Source of the DNA: an uncultured Alphaproteobacteria bacterium | GTDB taxonomy: Bacteria; Pseudomonadota; Alphaproteobacteria; Rhodobacterales; Rhodobacteraceae | Direction: 5' to 3' | NCBI GenBank assembly: GCA_902599445.1 | Contig: CACKFK010000007.1 | Coordinates: 1-64,000 of the forward strand | Length of the DNA stretch: 64,000 nt | Part shown: positions 21,973 through 32,457 of the stretch, piece after piece | How the letters are laid out: each line of letters starts with the position of its first letter | Position numbering within the stretch: position 1 is the first letter of the stretch | The notes under the pieces: generated by a model | What the model was told of the DNA's origin: nothing | The model's database searches: none | What the model saw: only the letters and a program-made list of their open reading frames with translations | Position numbers and translations under genes: made by a program

Positions 21973-22932
21973 TTATTTATTGGGCCAGTCGCCAGAACAT
22001 TTAAACCTCTGAAACCTACGAATAGTCTTTGGTTTTTTCAAATTTCCAAAAACCTGTTTCCAATCAGTTTCCACTACATCCCCTACATATACATTCCCTT
22101 GAGAGTCATATGCAATAGAGTGCGGTGAAACGAATTGACCAGGCAGAAGTCCTGGTTGCTCTTTATCTCCAAGGCGGAATAAGACTTCATTCTGGCAATT
22201 AATAATACTAAGAAAGGGGCCTAAATTGGGGAAGTGTTTATTCACCTCCAAGTAGGAAAGCAGTTCCCCTACGATCAAATCTGGATTACTTCCAGGAGTT
22301 ATAGCAAGCCCACTTGGTCTATGAATATTGCCTAATTGTTTCTCATAATTGCCTTTGCGGTCAAATATTTGTATTCTTGAGTTCTCTCTATCGGCCACAT
22401 AAATCCAGCCATCTGGGTCGCAACAAATATTGTGGGGAAGGTTAAATTGACCTGAACCTGTGCCTGGTTCTCCCCAAGATTTGATGTATTTCCCATTTGG
22501 ATCAAACTCATGAATGGCTGCATTCCCATACCCATCAGAAACAACAATATTGCCATCAGGAGAAAGAGTAGAGTGCGTGCAATGACAAAAGGGTAAACCA
22601 CTCATGAAGCCTGATGATCGACCAGGAATACCAATTTCCAATAATAACCTACCATCTAGGGTAAATTTTCTTAGGGTATGATCCCCATTGTCTGTTAGAT
22701 AAATACAATCATCAGACCCAATATGAGCTCCGTGAGGATTTTTGAATAAACCATGCCCCCAAGTGCGTAATAAATCCCCACTCGCGTCCAACACCATTAC
22801 AGGGTTATCACTTCTATTAAATAGATACACATTGTCACTCTTATCAATTGCAATCCCTGCTACATCCCCTAAGTAGATTGAATCCGGTAGGTTGGGGGAA
22901 TAATTGTCAGGTACGAACTTGTAATTGAGCAA
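21973..22932 (-). CDS. NHL-repeat beta-propeller protein
   Basis: Repeated GxFxxPHxIxxDxxGxVYVxDxxNxRIQxF units. Confidence 0.85.
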   Translation of the reverse strand: MLNYKFVPDNYSPNLPDSIYLGDVAGIAIDKSDNVYLFNRSDNPVMVLDASGDLLRTWGHGLFKNPHGAHIGSDDCIYLTDNGDHTLRKFTLDGRLLLEIGIPGRSSGFMSGLPFCHCTHSTLSPDGNIVVSDGYGNAAIHEFDPNGKYIKSWGEPGTGSGQFNLPHNICCDPDGWIYVADRENSRIQIFDRKGNYEKQLGNIHRPSGLAITPGSNPDLIVGELLSYLEVNKHFPNLGPFLSIINCQNEVLFRLGDKEQPGLLPGQFVSPHSIAYDSQGNVYVGDVVETDWKQVFGNLKKPKTIRRFQRFKCSGDWPNK

Positions 22933-23165
22933 TATTTATTATCCTCTCGTTGATCATAAAAGCAAAAGCGACAGTTTTTTCACTCCAAACTCATGTATAG
23001 AAATCTAGTTTCTTGTAAAAACATTTATCATTCAAGGCAGAACTAACAATCTAATCAAAGAATTCTCTTTTATTTATATATTGACTAAGAATCGGTTGAC
23101 TGGATTGCTTAGAAAGCATTCAATTACACTTAGATCTGAATAATAATCTTCTAAGGAGTACTCAA

Positions 23166-24026
23166 TTGTTTGGCTTATCAGTTGCCACCACAACTCCATT
23201 CACTAGGCTAGGTGAAATTGATTTAGAAACTTTCAGACAGCATGTCGTTACATTAATCGATAATGCCATTAACTCCATTACCTTCTTTGGCACTACAGGG
23301 GAGGGACCATCAATTGGGTTGGACGAAAAACTTAAAGTCTTGTCTTATTTATGCCCAAAGTACCTTAATCCTGATGACGCAATTGTAACTATCATACGTT
23401 CAAATACTACAGATGTAAAAATTGAGATCTCAGCGTACAACGATCTAGGCATTAGTAAATTTTTGTTAGCTCCACCATATTTCTTTGGAACCCCCTGTAG
23501 TTTGGGTCTAAAAGAATGGTTCTCAGATATCTTCTCTACCCAGTTAGAGGCTAATAACCAGTTTATTCTTTATAATATTCCCCAAATGACCGGAGTCACA
23601 ATAGAAAATGATTTAATCTCTGAACTCCGACAAAAGTTTGATAGCGAACTTATATACGGAATTAAGGACAGTTCAGGCGATATGGAAAGAGCAAAAATTT
23701 ATCTAGAGAATAAAGGATTGATGGTAGCAATAGGTGACGAAAGATTGATAGCTGATTCTATGTCCCTAGGAGCTTCTGGATCAATTTGTGGATTATCAAA
23801 TATTTTTCCTCAAAAAATTGTCAAAATGATAGAAGACCGTCTCAAAGATACAGAAATCAATACCTTAATTGAAGAAATATTGAAGTTCCCTGTGACACCA
23901 GGGGTAAAAGCGATTTTAGCTTTAAAAACTAAAAATGATATATGGTTTAACGTTAGACCACCACTAATTCAGGCCTCTAAGCGGCAAATTGCTGGCTTAA
24001 AGCAGGTCATGAAAATAGATGCCTAA
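23166..24026 (+). CDS. Dihydrodipicolinate synthase/N-acetylneuraminate lyase family aldolase
   Basis: FFGTTGEGPS, ILYNIPQMTG, YGIKDSSGD. Confidence 0.9.
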   Translation: MFGLSVATTTPFTRLGEIDLETFRQHVVTLIDNAINSITFFGTTGEGPSIGLDEKLKVLSYLCPKYLNPDDAIVTIIRSNTTDVKIEISAYNDLGISKFLLAPPYFFGTPCSLGLKEWFSDIFSTQLEANNQFILYNIPQMTGVTIENDLISELRQKFDSELIYGIKDSSGDMERAKIYLENKGLMVAIGDERLIADSMSLGASGSICGLSNIFPQKIVKMIEDRLKDTEINTLIEEILKFPVTPGVKAILALKTKNDIWFNVRPPLIQASKRQIAGLKQVMKIDA

Positions 24027-24180
24027 GCAAAACTATTATAATATTACTCTCTTAATTAAGTCAGACATCCCGCTTCTTCTTGAAAAAAAATTCTATAAAC
24101 CTGAGTATGTTGGAAAGTTATGAGGAGTCATTGAACTTCTTGACTAAATCTGCAATTCTTAAATCATAAAGGAGAAAATC

Positions 24181-25185
24181 ATGTATAAAAAAATATTAAA
24201 TAGTTCGCTTAAGGCGATATTAACTGGGTTGCTAATAGTGACTTGTGGCCTCCTAAGTATGGGACATGCCGTTACGCTCAGAATGTCCACACCAGCATCA
24301 GCAACAGATCAGAGAAGTATTGCTCTAGAAAAGATCTTTGCTCCTGCAGTAGCAGGCTTTGCCAAATATGAAGCTCATTACAATGGTTCATTAATTAAAC
24401 AAGGCTCTGAACTTGAAGCTATAGCTTCCGGTGACCTGGAAATGTCTATTACATCAGCACAGGAGTTAGCTCAATTCTTTCCTGAGTTTTCTATCTTGGC
24501 AACCGGATACGTTCATCAAGATGCTGCACACCAAGTTAGGGTTTTCAATGATTCATTGATGGATCCATTTAAAGCAAAAGCAGAAAGTGAATTAGGTGTT
24601 AAACTCTTAAGCATTATGTATCTTGGGAGACGGCATGTTAATCTTCGTCAGTGTCGGGATGAAGTTAATGTCCAGACTCCTGCAGATTTAGCAGGTATTA
24701 ATCTTAGAATGCCCGGAACTGATGCGTGGCAATTTTTAGGAAAAGCACTTGGAGCCAATCCAACGCCCATGGCTTTTACAGAGGTTTACACCGCCCTATC
24801 TACAAAATCAGTAGATGGACAAGATAATCCACTACCTACAGTAGTAGATGCTAAATTTTATGAGGTAACCTGTCAAATCGCGCTAACGGCACATTTAGTA
24901 GATTTGAACTATGTTGCCTTTTCAAAATCTGTATGGGACAAACTTTCTTCAGCTCAACAAGCAACAGTTCAGAAAGCCGCTGTCGATGCAGCCGAAAGTG
25001 CTCGTCAAATACAACTACAAAAGGAAGAAGATTTAGTGTCATTCTTGAAAGAAAAAGGTTTGGAAATTTATGAACCAAATCTAGCAGCTTTCCGTAGTCA
25101 TGTACAAAAAATGTATCTTGAAACAGATGCTTCTGACCCATGGCCAGACGGGGTGTTGGACAAAATTAATTCATTAGGTAATTAA
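24181..25185 (+). CDS. TRAP transporter substrate-binding protein (DctP family)
   Basis: Signal peptide; GINLRMPGTDAWQFLGKALGANPTPMAFTEVYTALSTKSVDGQDNPL. Confidence 0.92.
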   Translation: MYKKILNSSLKAILTGLLIVTCGLLSMGHAVTLRMSTPASATDQRSIALEKIFAPAVAGFAKYEAHYNGSLIKQGSELEAIASGDLEMSITSAQELAQFFPEFSILATGYVHQDAAHQVRVFNDSLMDPFKAKAESELGVKLLSIMYLGRRHVNLRQCRDEVNVQTPADLAGINLRMPGTDAWQFLGKALGANPTPMAFTEVYTALSTKSVDGQDNPLPTVVDAKFYEVTCQIALTAHLVDLNYVAFSKSVWDKLSSAQQATVQKAAVDAAESARQIQLQKEEDLVSFLKEKGLEIYEPNLAAFRSHVQKMYLETDASDPWPDGVLDKINSLGN

Positions 25186-25208
25186 TTTTAAAGATAGCGT
25201 GAAATCCG

Positions 25209-25799
25209 ATGAAACCTATTCTCAGAGGACTTAATCACGCTTTTGAATTTGTGGCGGCCACAATGATGGCCGCCATGTTCGCCATCTTCATTCTTCAGGT
25301 TACTATTCGCTATTCAGCAAGAGCTGAATGGATAGCCGATGCTATACCTTTACTTGAGCCTACACTTTATGGTTGGACCTTGGACTTTTGCCTTCTTATG
25401 TGGATCTGGATAGTATTTTGGGGTAACGGACTCATTGTTCGTCATCGTGACCATGTTATTTTTGATATTATATATACAAATGCCTCTGCCCGGATGCGAA
25501 AGTGGTTTGCTATATTTAGTGCTATTATAATATCTATTTGTTTGTTGCTGATAATTGAACCAACGTGGAGCAAATTTTATATCCTCAGGCTAAAAAAAAC
25601 AGCAACACTTTCAAATGTTTTTGGAGATTGGATTAGAGTAAGAGATATATATCTAGTATTCTTTATTTTTACGACAGCAGTTGCATTACGATATTTGTGG
25701 AGAGCCCACTATATCTTTAAAAATGGAGCCGAAGAGGATTTATTTTTACCAGCTGAAGACAACTTAAGATTACCTGAACGGAACACGAATGACTTATGA
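25209..25799 (+). CDS. TRAP transporter small permease (DctQ family)
   Basis: Four helices; position between DctP and DctM. Confidence 0.88.
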   Translation: MKPILRGLNHAFEFVAATMMAAMFAIFILQVTIRYSARAEWIADAIPLLEPTLYGWTLDFCLLMWIWIVFWGNGLIVRHRDHVIFDIIYTNASARMRKWFAIFSAIIISICLLLIIEPTWSKFYILRLKKTATLSNVFGDWIRVRDIYLVFFIFTTAVALRYLWRAHYIFKNGAEEDLFLPAEDNLRLPERNTNDL

Positions 25800-27084
25800 A
25801 TTCCTAGTGTGTCTCATAATTCTCTTTGGTTTGTCGGCAATAGGCACTCCTATAGCGTACGCTATTTTAGTCAGCTCTTGTGCCTATCTTTGGGTAGGAG
25901 GCCAGGGAATTGGTCTGGCTGGGAAAATTGTACTGGATGGGATGTATAGCAGTTTTATATTGTTGGCCGTTCCTTTGTTTATTGTAGCAGCAAACATAAT
26001 GAATGCAGGAACAATAAGCGATCGTCTATTAAGGTTTTGTATTGCAGTAGTAGGTCGATTTAGAGGTGGACTGGGACATGTTAATGTAGTCGCAAGCCTG
26101 ATATTTTCAGGAATGTCAGGTTCGGCTGTAGCAGATGCTGCTGGTATTGGAAAAATTATTATTGATATGATGGTAAGATCAGGTCATTACACTCGAGGCT
26201 ATGCAGCTGCCATAACAGCTGCTTCCGCTACAATCGGACCAATAATACCTCCTTCAATTCCCATGGTCTTATATGCATTAGTTTCAAATAGCTCGATTGG
26301 TTATCTTTTCTTGGGCGGGATAATACCGGGACTAATGATGGGCTTGGTCTTAATGGCAATGAATAGTGTTATAGCGCATAAGAGGGGTTATCAGCCAGAG
26401 GAGTCAATTCCCATTAATAAGTTGCCTGGTATAACAATTAATGCTTTTCCAGCTTTACTAATGCCAGCTATTCTACTCTATGGTATTTATGGAGGTGTTA
26501 CAACTCCCACTGAAGCGGCTGCTGTGGCCGCGTTTTATGCTCTTATTTTAGCTTCAATATTTTATAGGGCTTTATCTTTTTCGGCTTTTTATAGAATCTT
26601 AGTTGAGTCAGCCCGCTCATCTGCAGCAGTGGGTTTAGTAATAGGAGGGGCCTTACTCTTAAATTATATAGTGGCTTCTGAAAACATTCCAAACATGATA
26701 GCTGGTTATCTGGTTGGTCTGGACGTATCACCACTCCTATTCTTAATAGGCGTAAATATCTTAATACTGGTACTCGGATGTTTACTGGATGCAACTACCC
26801 TTATACTAGTTATTATTCCACTTTTCTTACCTGCATGTCGGGAATTAGGTATTGATTTTGTGCATTTTGGCGTAGTAGCAGTTGTTAACTGCATGATTGG
26901 TTTGATTACTCCGCCTTATGGAGTCCTTCTTTTTGTAATAAATGCTGTATCGAGAATACCATTAGGTGAAATAATAAAAGAAGTAATTCCATTTCTACTG
27001 GTACTCATAGCTGCTCTTTTCATTATGGTTATATTTCCCGAATTAGTTCTTTGGCTTCCTAGGCAATTTGGATATGAAGGTTAA
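25789..27084 (+). CDS. TRAP transporter large permease (DctM family)
   Basis: GMSGSAVADAAGIGKI, ITAASATIGPIIPPSIPMVLY, PTEAAAVAAFYAL; 11-nt overlap with dctQ. Confidence 0.95.
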   Translation: MTYEFLVCLIILFGLSAIGTPIAYAILVSSCAYLWVGGQGIGLAGKIVLDGMYSSFILLAVPLFIVAANIMNAGTISDRLLRFCIAVVGRFRGGLGHVNVVASLIFSGMSGSAVADAAGIGKIIIDMMVRSGHYTRGYAAAITAASATIGPIIPPSIPMVLYALVSNSSIGYLFLGGIIPGLMMGLVLMAMNSVIAHKRGYQPEESIPINKLPGITINAFPALLMPAILLYGIYGGVTTPTEAAAVAAFYALILASIFYRALSFSAFYRILVESARSSAAVGLVIGGALLLNYIVASENIPNMIAGYLVGLDVSPLLFLIGVNILILVLGCLLDATTLILVIIPLFLPACRELGIDFVHFGVVAVVNCMIGLITPPYGVLLFVINAVSRIPLGEIIKEVIPFLLVLIAALFIMVIFPELVLWLPRQFGYEG

Positions 27085-27147
27085 TTTTATACATACCTCT
27101 TATAAAGCTTGTTTGAGCGGTGTTAATTGGCCTATCTCGGAGTATTC

Positions 27148-28056
27148 ATGAAGCAGATTCTAGTATCTGGTTTAGCAACGATAGATCTCATTCATTATTT
27201 AGATGAATTTCCCGTCGATGGCAGAAAATATAAAGCTAAAGATTCATTAATAACCGGGGGAGGAAATGCATTGAATAGTGCTATTGCCATCTCACGGCTA
27301 GGAGGAAGTGCTACATTGCTCACAACAATCGGACAAGATACTTTTGGAGATCTCATCTTAGAAGAACTTCAGACAGAAAAAGTCAAAACTCATGCGATTT
27401 GTAAAAAATCAAAACTTAAAACTTCCTATTCCTCAATTGCCATCAATAAAATGGGCGATAGACAAATTATAAATTATAGATCTCCAGATTTAGACTGTTC
27501 TACAAATCTGATAATGAAAGAAAAAAGCTTCCATGCTTACTTAACCGATGGCAGATTGCCGAATACAACTTTATTAACACTAAAAGAAGCTCGAAAGAGA
27601 AAAAAACCAGGCGTTTTGGATGGTGAAAATCCCGTCTGTCCTACTGCCTTAAAGTTAGCATCCCACATCGCTTTTTCACGGCAAGGCTTATCGAGTTTCA
27701 GCAATAGCTCTTCCATATTACAAGGTTTAAAAATAGCTCAAAACTATTCAAATAACTGGTTTTGTGTAACAGACGGTGAGAAGGGAGTTTTCTTTTTACA
27801 TGGGAAAGAGCTAATTCAATTAAAACCTCCAAAAGTCACTGCGGTAGATACACTAGGTGCTGGTGATGTTTGGCACGGGGCATTTACCTTAGCACTAGCT
27901 CACAATCAATCTCCAAGTCAAGCTTGTATATTTGCAAATAATATTGCATCAAAAAAATGTACGAAATATGGTGGAAAAAATGGATCTCCATATAAAGGTG
28001 AAGTAAAGCTAATTGAAGAAACACCTAAAGTATCATTTAATCAATTATATAGTTAG
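27148..28056 (+). CDS. PfkB family carbohydrate kinase (ketohexokinase/ribokinase-like)
   Basis: GGGNALNSAIAISRLGG and DTLGAGDVWHGAF; second Met chosen as start. Confidence 0.88.
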   Translation: MKQILVSGLATIDLIHYLDEFPVDGRKYKAKDSLITGGGNALNSAIAISRLGGSATLLTTIGQDTFGDLILEELQTEKVKTHAICKKSKLKTSYSSIAINKMGDRQIINYRSPDLDCSTNLIMKEKSFHAYLTDGRLPNTTLLTLKEARKRKKPGVLDGENPVCPTALKLASHIAFSRQGLSSFSNSSSILQGLKIAQNYSNNWFCVTDGEKGVFFLHGKELIQLKPPKVTAVDTLGAGDVWHGAFTLALAHNQSPSQACIFANNIASKKCTKYGGKNGSPYKGEVKLIEETPKVSFNQLYS

Positions 28057-28085
28057 TTAAATAATTCACCTATTGTAAGATTTAA

Positions 28086-29003
28086 TTGAAACATAAATCA
28101 TGGGAGACTGAGGCCATCAAGGGCATTATACCAAGCTTAAATACTCCGTTCACTCAAGACGGTGCGCTAGACATTCCTTCACTTCGAAAATTAGTACAGC
28201 ATACAATCGATAGCGGATGTGCCGGAATGCTTGGGTTAGCAGTAGCTGGAGAGTACGAAACTCTGAGTTACAAAGAAAAACGTACTTTTATCGAGGTAGT
28301 ATCTAACGAGAATAACGGTACACTGCCTTTAATTATTAGCGTTACGAGCACTAATGCGGAATCTACTTTGGAGCTTAGTAAACTGGCAAAAGCACATGGA
28401 GCTACTGGGATATGCGTTCAAATTTACAGCGATACAAAACTATCAGATAATATCGCATTCTTGAAAGATTTATCTCAACATTCTCCAAAAATAATTATGG
28501 TACAGGACTTAGATTGGTCTGGTGATGGACTCGATTTGGATTCTATTTTAACAATGTTTAATAGGGTCAAGAAATTAACTTGGCTCAAAATAGAAACAAA
28601 AAAAGCTGGACCGAAATATTCAGCTGTTAAGAGCATGACTAACAATCATTTAAAAGTATGTGGAGGCTGGGCCGTTACTCAACTTTTAGACGCGTTAGAT
28701 AGACAAGTAGATGCATTTATTCCAACTGGAATGGAACATTTATACACTAAAATTTATAAGCAATACCATATGGGAAACCATGATTTAGCCAGAGACTTAT
28801 TTCATAAGTTGCTCCCGGTATTAAATTTTGCAAATCAACATATTGACATAAGCATTAGATTTTTAAAGGAATTACGGGTTAGAGAAGGGGTTTTTTCCAG
28901 TAGTTTCTGCCGAAATAAAAGGGCGGTATTCGATGATACACAAGCTAAGGAAGCAAAATTTTTATCAAAACTAGCCCATGACTTATCTAAAGAATATGCG
29001 TAG
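28086..29003 (+). CDS. Divergent DapA/NAL-family protein
   Basis: IIPSLNTPFTQDGALDIPSLRKLVQHTIDSG, AVAGEYETLS, WLKIE; lacks the YN.P tyrosine motif; TTG start. Confidence 0.82.
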   Translation: MKHKSWETEAIKGIIPSLNTPFTQDGALDIPSLRKLVQHTIDSGCAGMLGLAVAGEYETLSYKEKRTFIEVVSNENNGTLPLIISVTSTNAESTLELSKLAKAHGATGICVQIYSDTKLSDNIAFLKDLSQHSPKIIMVQDLDWSGDGLDLDSILTMFNRVKKLTWLKIETKKAGPKYSAVKSMTNNHLKVCGGWAVTQLLDALDRQVDAFIPTGMEHLYTKIYKQYHMGNHDLARDLFHKLLPVLNFANQHIDISIRFLKELRVREGVFSSSFCRNKRAVFDDTQAKEAKFLSKLAHDLSKEYA

Positions 29004-29015
29004 ATTCATGAGTAG

Positions 29016-30077
29016 CTATGTGATCCTTTCTCCTGATTTATTGTCAAAAACATATATGTCTTTTTCTTTAACAGAAATTCCTACCATATCTTGACTTGCA
29101 AAGGCTAGCTTGGTGCCGCTTTCAACAATGAAATTGCTATTATCTGCTAACTTGAGATGACAAAATGAAATATTTCCTAAATTTTCAACAAATTCTATTT
29201 TATGTTCTTTGGTAGACTTCTTTAGATTTATATCATGCGGCCTTACACCAACCGTGATTTCTGAAATATTTTTGTCCACCCCAAAATTTTTCTTAACGAT
29301 CAAATCTCCTAAAGCAGGTATGACAAGATTATTCTCAATTATTCTTGCTTTGAGAAAATTCATGCTTGGCGATCCCAGGAATCCGGCAACAAATTTATTA
29401 GCGGGATTGTCATAGAGCTCTAATGGTCTGCCTTTTTGTTCTACATGGCCATCTCGTAACACAACTATTTTGTCTGCCATTGTCATGGCTTCGGTCTGAT
29501 CATGCGTAACATAAATAATAGTAGCACCTAATTCCTTATGTAATCTGGTGATTTCAATCCTCATTTCGACTCTTAATTCAGCATCAAGGTTCGATAAAGG
29601 TTCATCAAAAAGAAAAACCTTAGCACCTTTTACCAGGGCTCTCCCAATTGCTACCCTTTGTCTTTGACCGCCAGATAAAGAAGCTGGTTTTCTTTTTCTT
29701 AATTCACTTAATCTTAGCATTTTCGCTGCTCTAGAAACCTTTCTTTCAATTTCAGGTTTGGGTGCATTATTCATTCTCAGTCCAAAACTCATATTCTCTT
29801 CAACGGTCATATGGGGATACAAAGCATAATTTTGGAATACCATGCCCACACCTCTGGCTGCGGGATCAACAAAAGTGACATCTTTACCATCTATTGTTAT
29901 TCCACCATTTGTAGGCTCTTCTAAACCAGCTATTAGACGTAAAAGAGTGGACTTGCCGCAACCAGAAGGCCCCACAAATACACAAAACTCACCCTGATTA
30001 ACATCAATGGATACATCTTTGATTACCTTTGCTTGATTAAAATTCTTGCTTACTTTATGAAGGTTTACTGCAACCAT
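29016..30077 (-). CDS. Sugar ABC transporter ATP-binding protein (MalK/UgpC-like)
   Basis: GPSGCGKST, LSGGQRQRVAIGRAL, DEPLSNLDAELR, C-terminal TOBE-like domain; internal Met chosen as start. Confidence 0.93.
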   Translation of the reverse strand: MVAVNLHKVSKNFNQAKVIKDVSIDVNQGEFCVFVGPSGCGKSTLLRLIAGLEEPTNGGITIDGKDVTFVDPAARGVGMVFQNYALYPHMTVEENMSFGLRMNNAPKPEIERKVSRAAKMLRLSELRKRKPASLSGGQRQRVAIGRALVKGAKVFLFDEPLSNLDAELRVEMRIEITRLHKELGATIIYVTHDQTEAMTMADKIVVLRDGHVEQKGRPLELYDNPANKFVAGFLGSPSMNFLKARIIENNLVIPALGDLIVKKNFGVDKNISEITVGVRPHDINLKKSTKEHKIEFVENLGNISFCHLKLADNSNFIVESGTKLAFASQDMVGISVKEKDIYVFDNKSGERIT

Positions 30078-30145
30078 TAAACTCTTACTTTCTAGACAAC
30101 ATTGAGAAGCGAGGTTTATTTCTCGAAAAAACCTTGCTCCAGTTG

Positions 30146-30197
30146 TTGACAATACTTAATTAGTTAATAACATCTGTCAACATTAGTAAAAATGTTG
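30146..30197 (+). promoter_or_regulatory. Candidate sigma70 promoter (TTGACA-N16-TAACAT) plus inverted repeat CAACATT-N6-AATGTTG
   Basis: Promoter-like hexamers at 30146-30151 and 30168-30173; perfect 7-bp inverted repeat at 30178-30197, between divergent ABC genes. Confidence 0.45.
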
Positions 30198-30233
30198 TTT
30201 TCGTAATAACTGCAATCAAAAATTGGAGATAAA

Positions 30234-31469
30234 ATGTATAACTATATTAAAGTAACCGTACTGGGATTTCTATCAGTACTGTTTCTCAGTACAGCATCTT
30301 TTTCAGCTGACCTCGTGATTACCTTTGATGATCTAAATCCGGGGCCAAAAGCTGCATTTGAAAATGCAATAGCACAATTTCAAAAAGAAAACCCTGATAT
30401 CAATGTCATTGCCAATAATGGTGACAGAGAAGAGCATAAAGCCGCTATAAGGAACTTTCTTATAGCAGATGCTCCGGATGTAACATCTTGGTATCCGGGC
30501 AACAGAATGCGGCCCTTTGTCAAAGCTGGGCTTTTTGAGGATGTTTCAGATGTTTGGGACGCAAATGGTTTTCATGAGGATCTAGCGGCCGTAAAACCAA
30601 CTATGACGATAGCTGGCAGACAGTGGGGTGTTCCTTATTCATATTACCAATGGGGAGTTTACTACAGGAAAGATATTTTTGATAAACTAGGTCTGTTTGA
30701 ACCAAATACTTGGGTCCAATTTAAATATATTTGTGATACACTCAAAAAAAATGACATCACTCCTATAACAATAGGGACTAAATATCTTTGGACTGCCGCA
30801 GGTGTTTTTGACTATATAAATCTTAGAACAAACGGCTATAAAGTTCATAATGACCTTACCGCTGGGAAGATAAAATACACTGATCCAAGGATTAAGAAAA
30901 CATTTGAATATTGGGCTGAATTGGTAAATGCTGGGTACTTCTTGGAAAACCATGCAAGCATGTCATGGCAAGATGCAGTTGTTCCCTTTGCCAATGGAGA
31001 GGCCGCAATGTATGTTATGGGTAATTTTTCTGTTGATGCTTATAAAAATGCAGGACTAACCTATGATCAAATTGATTTTTTTCCATTTCCTGAAATCACA
31101 AAAGGTGTGCCTCGTGCTGAGGAAGCCCCAGCAGATGCCTTTTTCATTCCAACGAATGCAAAGAATAAATCTGATGCAAAGAAGTGGTTAGCTTTTGTTG
31201 CTCGAGCAGACGTTCAAACGGAGTGGAATAAGACTATCGGGCAACTTCCGATAAACTCTAAAGCATCTGTGTCAGACGACAAATTCATTCAGCAGGGTTT
31301 TGAAACCTTAAACACAGCTGCCGGTCTTGCTCAGTTTTATGATCGAGATGCCGTCGCTGAAATGGCCGCTGCAGGAATGGAAGGCTTTCAAGAATTCATG
31401 ATGAAACCTGATAGACTTGATAAAATTCTAAAAAGATTAGATAAAATCCAAGCTAAGGTTTATAAATGA
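30234..31469 (+). CDS. Sugar ABC transporter substrate-binding protein (family 1)
   Basis: Signal peptide; GRQWGVPYSYYQWGVYYRKDIFDKLG; AMYVMGNF. Confidence 0.92.
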   Translation: MYNYIKVTVLGFLSVLFLSTASFSADLVITFDDLNPGPKAAFENAIAQFQKENPDINVIANNGDREEHKAAIRNFLIADAPDVTSWYPGNRMRPFVKAGLFEDVSDVWDANGFHEDLAAVKPTMTIAGRQWGVPYSYYQWGVYYRKDIFDKLGLFEPNTWVQFKYICDTLKKNDITPITIGTKYLWTAAGVFDYINLRTNGYKVHNDLTAGKIKYTDPRIKKTFEYWAELVNAGYFLENHASMSWQDAVVPFANGEAAMYVMGNFSVDAYKNAGLTYDQIDFFPFPEITKGVPRAEEAPADAFFIPTNAKNKSDAKKWLAFVARADVQTEWNKTIGQLPINSKASVSDDKFIQQGFETLNTAAGLAQFYDRDAVAEMAAAGMEGFQEFMMKPDRLDKILKRLDKIQAKVYK

Positions 31470-31476
31470 TAAGAGT

Positions 31477-31504
31477 ATGGGTGGGGGATACCCCACCCCA
31501 TATT
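31477..31504 (+). other. GC-rich stem-loop between binding-protein and permease genes
   Basis: ATGGGTGGGGGATACCCCACCCCAT: GTGGGG/CCCCAC stem, GATA loop; no U-tract. Confidence 0.7.
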
Positions 31505-31542
31505 TTATAATTATACTTTTTATAATTGAGTGAATTTTTGCC

Positions 31543-32457
31543 TTGAGAAGAAGTAATCATCCTAATTACTCAACCCACATTTTCGGAAAAAATAAGCTAG
31601 TTATTTCGCCATGGCTGTTTTTAATACCAGGTATAATATTCTTTCTTATTTATGTAATTGTTCCTATTTTTCAGTCGATTTGGGTATCATTTTATGAGTG
31701 GGATGGTCTTGGGCAGGCCGAATGGGTAGGATTGGCTAATTACGTAGAACTTTTAGACGACGAATATTTTTATACATCGCTAAAGAATAATTTTATTTGG
31801 CTAGTTCTTTACTTATTAGCGGTCCCTCTGGGACTTTTTATAGCATTGTTCTTAAATCAAGTCGTCTTTGGAATAAGATTTTATAAATCCTTATTCTTTT
31901 TTCCCTTTGTGATTTCACAGGTAGTAGTTGGTTTAATTTTTTCTTGGTTTTATAACCCAAACTTTGGATTATTATCTCAAATCTTTACTTCGTTAGGTTT
32001 AGAACCCATAGCAATTTTATCTGATGAAAATTTAGTTACTTATGGAATTATCTTTGCAGGACTCTGGCCGCAAGTTGCTTACTGCATGATATTGTATCTT
32101 ACTGGGCTAAGTAATGTATCACAAGATTTAATGGAAGCTGCACGGTTGGACGGAGCAAAAGGTTGGAGGATGTTATGGTACGTAGTCCTGCCTCAATTGA
32201 GGCCGGCTACTTTCATTTCTGTGGTAGTTACAATAATTGGCGCTCTGCGATCTTTCGACATGGTTGCCATAATGACTGAAGGTGGACCATATGGATCCTC
32301 AAACGTGCTTGCTTATTATATGTTTGAAACTGCATTATCTGAATACGGCTTCAGACTTGGCTACGGATCAGCAATCGCTACAGTCCTATTTTTTATAATG
32401 TTAATTTATATAACTTATTTTCTTTGGCGGTTATATAAAAATGAAAAGGAGGCATAG
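31543..32457 (+). CDS. Sugar ABC transporter permease (MalF/UgpA-like)
   Basis: EAARLDGAKGWRMLWYVVLPQLRP EAA loop; TTG start. Confidence 0.92.
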   Translation: MRRSNHPNYSTHIFGKNKLVISPWLFLIPGIIFFLIYVIVPIFQSIWVSFYEWDGLGQAEWVGLANYVELLDDEYFYTSLKNNFIWLVLYLLAVPLGLFIALFLNQVVFGIRFYKSLFFFPFVISQVVVGLIFSWFYNPNFGLLSQIFTSLGLEPIAILSDENLVTYGIIFAGLWPQVAYCMILYLTGLSNVSQDLMEAARLDGAKGWRMLWYVVLPQLRPATFISVVVTIIGALRSFDMVAIMTEGGPYGSSNVLAYYMFETALSEYGFRLGYGSAIATVLFFIMLIYITYFLWRLYKNEKEA

